A DNA stretch of 10,240 nt from a bacterium. GTDB lineage: Bacteria > SM23-31 > JAUVVT01. Each line of letters starts with the position of its first letter. The first letter of the stretch is position 1. The translations under genes were made by a program, and so were the position numbers. The notes below the pieces were generated by a model. The model searched no databases. It had not been told where the DNA came from and was given only the letters and a program-made list of their open reading frames with translations. Shown here piece by piece: positions 6,503 through 10,240 of this stretch. The DNA is taken from the NCBI GenBank assembly GCA_030604505.1, contig JAUVVT010000027.1, forward strand, positions 1-10,240, written 5' to 3'.

Positions 6503-7390
6503 TTATACAACATTCTGGTAAGCGAGAAACAGAGCCCTGTAGTATTCCATTATTCTGATAATATCCGGGCTTGATGCTGCTTCTGCGAGGCAGTATCCGG
6601 TATACCCTGATTCTTTTAAACGCTTAAATAATTTTCTGAATGGATAATTCAGATTTGATAATTCGTGCATATGAACGAGGTCGATTTTTGATTTCAGCAG
6701 GTCAAAGTTGGCGTCGAAACCGTCATCCAAAAGGTCGGCGGGATTACAGTTCCAGCAGATAAGTGCATTATCATGGTCGGCATAATCCATAATCTTTTTC
6801 ATTCTTGGGATTCGCGATGTTTCCCTGCCGTGACACTCAATCCTTATTTTAATTCCATAATCTTCAGCAAATTCGGCACATTCTCTTAAAGATTTTCCTA
6901 TTTGTTCTAACGTCTGTTCCTCAGGAATCCCTTTTTTTGTCATTAATCCATTGGGCCGCACTTTCACACCTATTGCTCCGACATCACGCGCAAGTAAGGT
7001 ATATTCTTTTGTTCCTTCGATGTTTCTTCGCACCTCTTTCGGGTCGTAAGAGTGATACTCAAAGGCGCTTCCCAAACTGTGCAGCTCTATCGGTGAATCT
7101 TCGAATTTCTTTTTAACCTCTTGTCTTTGGGCAGGCGTAAGGTCAACTTCCACCTTGTGCGCATGTGTTGTACGGAGTTCTACTGCTTCATATTTGGTTT
7201 TTGTAAGGTTCTCAATTATGGTTTCAATATCCCAATTCTTTGCAAAGTTATATGTTACAGTACACAGACGCAGCTCGCCTTTCGGACCCAGGGGTTTTGC
7301 TAAAGTTCGATTGCCTTCATATAATAAGGCGCCGGTCGCTGAAAGTGCCGCCGATTTTAGAAAATTTCTTCTTGAAAAATTGTCAGACAT
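6503..7390 (-). CDS. Tat-exported TIM-barrel (sugar phosphate isomerase/epimerase-like) protein, paralogue B
   Basis: A 295-residue protein from the ATG at 7390, with GGAGG (7402-7398) 7 bases upstream. The Tat motif FSRRNFLK (5-12) and a following hydrophobic stretch mark export. The PF01261 barrel follows from about residue 38: VELRTTHAHKVEVDL (70-84), IRIECHGRE (182-190, with Glu185 and His187), ALICWNCNPADL (209-220), HMHEL (240-244) and GYCLAE (265-270). The candidate metal set is complete, unlike paralogue A. The two align without gaps over the full length at about 62% identity (hand count 184 of 295), and their leaders share the same TAGGAGG-type site, so they arose by tandem duplication. 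It sits 71 bases downstream of the third TIM-barrel gene. Expected chemistry is isomerisation, epimerisation or beta-elimination/hydration of a sugar or keto-sugar, on the outer side of the inner membrane; substrate not known. Confidence 0.9.
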   Translation of the reverse strand: MSDNFSRRNFLKSAALSATGALLYEGNRTLAKPLGPKGELRLCTVTYNFAKNWDIETIIENLTKTKYEAVELRTTHAHKVEVDLTPAQRQEVKKKFEDSPIELHSLGSAFEYHSYDPKEVRRNIEGTKEYTLLARDVGAIGVKVRPNGLMTKKGIPEEQTLEQIGKSLRECAEFAEDYGIKIRIECHGRETSRIPRMKKIMDYADHDNALICWNCNPADLLDDGFDANFDLLKSKIDLVHMHELSNLNYPFRKLFKRLKESGYTGYCLAEAASSPDIIRIMEYYRALFLAYQNVV

Positions 7391-7461
7391 TATAATACCT
7401 CCTAATGTTTAAAAGTTAATATAGAATAATTTTAGAATAAAATTTTTTATTTATAAAGAAT

Positions 7462-8385
7462 CTAACCAATTGCTCTTCTGACCTCGTCAAGAAATAATGG
7501 CATAATGATTTTTGGATCCCCCTCTCCTATATGCTCAACGGAAATGTATCCTCTGTAATCTGCATTTCTCATAATAGTAACAATCTTATTAAGGTCTATT
7601 TTTTCTTTTTTGCCTCGGAGTGTCATATATTGCTTGATTTGCCAGGAAACGGCATAAGGGGCGGCTTTAGCTATTTCTCCATAAGGGTCATCGGTATTGA
7701 CGAAACTGCCGATATCCACCATCAGCCCAATCCAATCCGAATTAACCATCCTTAAAACCTTTAAACACTGTTCAGCAGTTTTAAAAAAATCATTGTGGTT
7801 TTGTATTGCCGCCATTACACCATATCTTTTCCCATATTCAGCACATCTTTTTATACCTTCCACAACCCACCCTGTAACCTCTTCTTCGGAATATCCATCC
7901 GGTATTCCTCTGCCCCCGAAAATTCGCAATACCGGAGATCCAAGCCTGGAAGCACATTCCATCCACTTCCGGACGTGCTCTGCATCGGCTTCCCTTTTAT
8001 TTTTATCAGGATTGGTAAAATCGTTTATAATCCCTGTGCCGCTTATATCAAGTCCGAGCAGAAAAGCTTTACGCTTGATGTGATAAATATATTCATCATC
8101 CGGCACATCAGGATAGCCGGGAAAATAATAGGCAGTAGGGTCAACACCGTCAAAACTCATTTTTGCACACAATTCAAATAAATCATCGAGTGTCATCTTA
8201 CCTTGTCTGAAGTAGTCGTTATAAGAATAGGCATTACAGGTAATTTTTATATGCGGACCGCCTATCCTGGTTATCTTTTTTTGTGAGTAACTTTTATCGT
8301 TTTTTAAACTTAATCCAGCTGCTGAAATGAAAGGAATTGTCATAGATTTTTTAAGAAAATCTCTTCGATTAATGGCTTTTTCCAT
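7462..8385 (-). CDS. Tat-exported TIM-barrel (xylose-isomerase-like) protein, divergent third member
   Basis: A 307-residue protein. The ATG at 8385 is needed to include the Tat motif INRRDFLKK (5-13), followed by a hydrophobic segment (16-27). No Shine-Dalgarno is visible; instead TATAAT lies 5 bases before the ATG (see regulatory entry). The PF01261 barrel shows FDGVDPTAYYFPGYP (78-92), AIQNHNDFFKTAEQ (193-206, Gln195 and His197), GLMVDIGSF (220-228, Asp224), WQIKQYM (248-254, Lys251) and GYISVEHIGEGD (279-290, Glu284). It is only distantly related to the two paralogues downstream and belongs to a different branch of the superfamily. In that branch the strand-five ligand is often Gln, as here, not Glu. 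It is probably the first gene of a three-gene set with them. The role is a sugar isomerase, epimerase or lyase-like step; substrate unknown. Confidence 0.88.
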   Translation of the reverse strand: MEKAINRRDFLKKSMTIPFISAAGLSLKNDKSYSQKKITRIGGPHIKITCNAYSYNDYFRQGKMTLDDLFELCAKMSFDGVDPTAYYFPGYPDVPDDEYIYHIKRKAFLLGLDISGTGIINDFTNPDKNKREADAEHVRKWMECASRLGSPVLRIFGGRGIPDGYSEEEVTGWVVEGIKRCAEYGKRYGVMAAIQNHNDFFKTAEQCLKVLRMVNSDWIGLMVDIGSFVNTDDPYGEIAKAAPYAVSWQIKQYMTLRGKKEKIDLNKIVTIMRNADYRGYISVEHIGEGDPKIIMPLFLDEVRRAIG

Positions 8386-8572
8386 TATTTATTATATCTT
8401 TGGCTTGAAAATGTGAAGTTTTTAAAAATTTGATTATACTAATATAATAAAATGTTTCCTAATAGTGTAATAAAAATATTCTTTTTTAGAAATTTTAATG
8501 TTTTTATAAGAAGATTAAAAAATTTATCAGATACTATTTGATAGATTAACGGCTTAATGTAACGCTCGATTT
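8386..8572. other. AT-rich spacer between the propeller gene and the TIM-barrel genes
   Basis: These 187 bases are strongly AT-rich and carry no plausible gene on either strand. They hold two minus-strand TATAAT hexamers (8438-8433 and 8396-8391). No terminator-like hairpin with a T run was found after the propeller gene. Confidence 0.6.
8391..8417 (-). promoter_or_regulatory. Candidate promoter giving a leaderless transcript of the TIM-barrel gene set
   Basis: On the minus strand TTCACA (8417-8412) is followed after 15 bases by TATAAT (8396-8391), and the ATG begins five bases later at 8385. Normal initiation about 7 bases after a -10 box would start the transcript at or next to the ATG. 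The absence of a Shine-Dalgarno fits this. A second perfect TATAAT at 8438-8433 has a poor -35 (TAGGAA) and would give a normal leader, so the choice is open. Confidence 0.35.
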
Positions 8573-9850
8573 CTAAAAAATAAGCTCGGCGAGATACACC
8601 TGCCGTGTACCTTCATGGACAGAATCAAAGACTATCTTGTCTCCCGCCCTGTTAAAACCTGGATGCAGGTCGCATCTGTAGGGTCCCGTATATACCGGCG
8701 GAACATAAAACCGTCCGAGTTGAAGCACCGCATCATTTTTCATATCCAATAGCATCAGGGTTCTCAATTTCAGTTCATCCGGATACGAATCTGTAACCAT
8801 CCACTGCCTATCATCAGAGAATGCACCGTGTCCATCCCTCAACAGTAGTCCCGCTCCAAGCATCCTGTAATCCTCCTTCCCATCTGTAAATAACAGATGA
8901 GACATGATTTCCCCTTTAAAATTAGTAGTAATCATTATTTTCTCAGCGGAAAGCCAGTCAAAATGGGAAGCACCCCAGCTGTATGGCAGTATACATCGGA
9001 GTTCAGAACCGTCAAGATTTACAGTAAAAGCCGCTGTTAAACGCCCTCTTCCGCTTGGTCTCTGTGTTCTCGCCATAAAAAATACACGTGTATCATCAAG
9101 GTTATAAACGGTATGATTAAACCATATCAGTTGTCCCGTATTCTCAGGAGGTAGCGGTGTCATTGCTTCCACATCCGCCATTGAAACGATTAGTTTTGAC
9201 TCTCCTGTTTCCAGGTCGACCAAAAAAAGCCCGTCATCAGTTGGACAGGCAATATCCATTTTCGGATTGTCTCCGTTTCCTGCATATCCATATCCGGGTC
9301 GTGTAATATGTATGCGAGCAAAGTTAAGACTCACCGCAGTCCTGCCATTATTTGCAACAGCGCTTACAGGACGCCCGACTATGCGCTCTTCTTTTGTATT
9401 GATGTCTAAAATCACGGAAACAAATTTATCATCTCGACGGTTATTATAAATTATCTTTGAATCCGGCGCTATGCCGAGCCAGTGCTGCATCGTTCCCTGC
9501 TGGAAATTCCATGCATGTGTCTTTACCAGCGGTTTGAATTCTTCTGTTTTCATATCGATTAAACCCAGTGTTGCTGTTTCATTTTCAGTCGGATTATGGT
9601 CAAACACATCTGTCTCAAGACACATTAAATAGCGGCCCGAAGCACTCCACGAACATGTATGGTAATATGCACTTGCAAAATGATGCTTCGGTCCCGATGT
9701 TAAAGCACGGATTTTTATCTCCTTTGGAAAACCTTTGTAACAAGATTGCCTCTTACTGCAGCCTGAAATCAAAAATCCTGTCAAACAAAAAATAGAAATC
9801 AGCCGTATTACTTTCATAAACGGCAGTCGTATTTTATATTGATTCTTCAT
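8573..9850 (-). CDS. Lipoprotein with oligogalacturonate-lyase-like (PL22-like) beta-propeller
   Basis: A 425-residue protein. ATGs at 9853 and 9850 are adjacent; GGAG (9861-9858) is 4 bases from the first and 7 from the second, so I use 9850. An in-frame ATG 11 codons further (MKVIRLIS) is also possible but has no clear site. The leader ends in LISGC, a good lipobox, with lipidated Cys31. The mature part is a beta-propeller of the oligogalacturonate lyase / TolB-like type. It shows LTSGPKHHFASAYYH (about 50-64), CSWSASGRYLMCLETDVFD (66-84), TATLGLIDM, WNFQQGTMQHWLG, SKIIYNNR, then RPGYGYAG and DDGLFLVDLETGESKL. Family members of proven activity (PL22) use a His/Gln-bound metal for beta-elimination of oligogalacturonate. 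Many relatives in PVC bacteria are uncharacterised, so lyase activity is only a possibility. Length (about 390-420) is normal. It may act at the membrane surface on the products of the other exported enzymes. Confidence 0.82.
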   Translation of the reverse strand: MKNQYKIRLPFMKVIRLISIFCLTGFLISGCSKRQSCYKGFPKEIKIRALTSGPKHHFASAYYHTCSWSASGRYLMCLETDVFDHNPTENETATLGLIDMKTEEFKPLVKTHAWNFQQGTMQHWLGIAPDSKIIYNNRRDDKFVSVILDINTKEERIVGRPVSAVANNGRTAVSLNFARIHITRPGYGYAGNGDNPKMDIACPTDDGLFLVDLETGESKLIVSMADVEAMTPLPPENTGQLIWFNHTVYNLDDTRVFFMARTQRPSGRGRLTAAFTVNLDGSELRCILPYSWGASHFDWLSAEKIMITTNFKGEIMSHLLFTDGKEDYRMLGAGLLLRDGHGAFSDDRQWMVTDSYPDELKLRTLMLLDMKNDAVLQLGRFYVPPVYTGPYRCDLHPGFNRAGDKIVFDSVHEGTRQVYLAELIF

Positions 9851-9890
9851 CATTAATCTCCGTCTAATATTTCTTATTAATTTACAAAAC

Positions 9891-9908
9891 TTATATCAAT
9901 TGATATAA
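9891..9908. promoter_or_regulatory. 18-bp perfect palindrome upstream of the propeller gene (candidate operator)
   Basis: TTATATCAATTGATATAA is a perfect dyad with no spacer, about 40 bases before the start of the minus-strand propeller gene. Position, length and symmetry fit the binding site of a dimeric regulator. It is AT-rich, so chance is not excluded, and no second copy was found in the window. Confidence 0.4.
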
Positions 9909-10071
9909 ATATAACAGAAAATCATTAAAAATCAAATTATTATAAAAAAAATAACTGCAGGAATACACAGCACATCACATTGTGAAGGCACAACATAGAG
10001 TAATATATATACAAAATTTTTCAGACTTTGCTCCAGTAATTTTCTTGTTGAAATTCCTATCTCTTCCGTAG

Positions 10072-10092
10072 GGACAGAACATAGTTCTGTCC
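10072..10092. repeat. 9+9 bp inverted repeat (REP-like hairpin)
   Basis: GGACAGAAC (10072-10080), a 3-base loop ATA, then GTTCTGTCC (10084-10092): a perfect, GC-richer stem in AT-rich non-coding DNA. Neither strand has a T run after it, so it is not an ordinary intrinsic terminator. The form is that of dispersed palindromic repeats of the REP/MITE kind, but only one copy is in the window. Confidence 0.55.
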
Positions 10093-10240
10093 ATATTAAA
10101 AATTTGGGGTCGAATTTGTAAGACAAAAGCGTAAAAATTAAAGAATAAAATGACATGTTATGGGACCGAGTATGTAAAAAAACGCTTGCCTCAATCCAAA
10201 AAAATGTTTATTTTAGATTATAATTTACAGGATATTTGCT

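Larger units (their letters stand above)
9854..10240. other. AT-rich region without a convincing gene
   Basis: These 387 bases up to the window edge contain the upstream region of the propeller gene, the 18-bp palindrome at 9891-9908 and the hairpin at 10072-10092. A 74-codon open frame on the minus strand (10156-9932) runs through the hairpin, is rich in Ile, Leu and Phe codons as expected of AT-rich DNA, has no ribosome site that I can see, and resembles no family. I do not call it a gene. Confidence 0.55.

Noticed and set aside
9932..10156. 74-codon open frame on the minus strand
   Set aside because: It overlaps the palindrome at 10072-10092, has no ribosome site, has an Ile/Leu/Phe-rich composition typical of AT-rich non-coding DNA and matches no family I recognise.
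1..10240. CRISPR array, tRNA, rRNA or insertion sequence
   Set aside because: I saw no regularly spaced direct repeats, no cloverleaf-like segment, no rRNA signature and no transposase frame.

Overview
The window looks like part of a polysaccharide-utilisation region of a moderately AT-rich, Gram-negative-type bacterium. An exported sulfatase with a C-terminal HEAT extension, a DUF1080 (3-keto-disaccharide hydrolase family) protein, several Tat-signal TIM-barrel isomerase-like proteins and an oligogalacturonate-lyase-like propeller lipoprotein are a combination most often met in Planctomycetota and related PVC lineages of anoxic or marine habitats. This taxonomic guess rests on gene content only. 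No rRNA, tRNA, CRISPR array or transposase was recognised.

Left half, + strand, about 1-4760. In order: the 3' end of a sulfatase gene, a secreted DUF1080 protein, a secreted CE6/SASA-type acetylesterase, a small class I SAM methyltransferase, and a membrane-anchored alpha/beta hydrolase of the acetyl-xylan-esterase type. Gaps are 34-112 bases and most genes have clear Shine-Dalgarno sequences, so they may form one transcript. A good intrinsic terminator lies at 4728-4761. The products would strip sulfate and acyl groups from a glycan and act on keto-glycosides outside the cytoplasm. The methyltransferase is the exception: it has no export signal and lower GC.

Middle, about 4780-5480. On the minus strand is the decayed 3' third of another alpha/beta hydrolase. 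It has one frameshift at a run of six A and no recognisable upstream two thirds. The rest of the interval is non-coding.

Right half, minus strand, 5484-9850. In transcription order: a lipoprotein with an oligogalacturonate-lyase-like beta-propeller, then three Tat-signal TIM-barrel (AP_endonuc_2/xylose-isomerase-like) proteins. The last two are gapless paralogues, about 62% identical by hand count. One of them has lost the Glu expected to bind the metal. The first TIM-barrel gene has no Shine-Dalgarno but a consensus -10 hexamer five bases before its ATG, which suggests leaderless expression.

Right edge, 9854-10240. AT-rich and probably non-coding. It holds an 18-bp perfect palindrome just upstream of the propeller gene and a 9+9 bp hairpin of the kind seen in dispersed palindromic repeats.

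Together the genes fit degradation of a sulfated, acylated glycan, possibly through 3-keto-glycoside chemistry (DUF1080 plus TIM-barrel eliminase or epimerase candidates). The oxidoreductase that would make 3-keto sugars, and any transporters, are not in the window.
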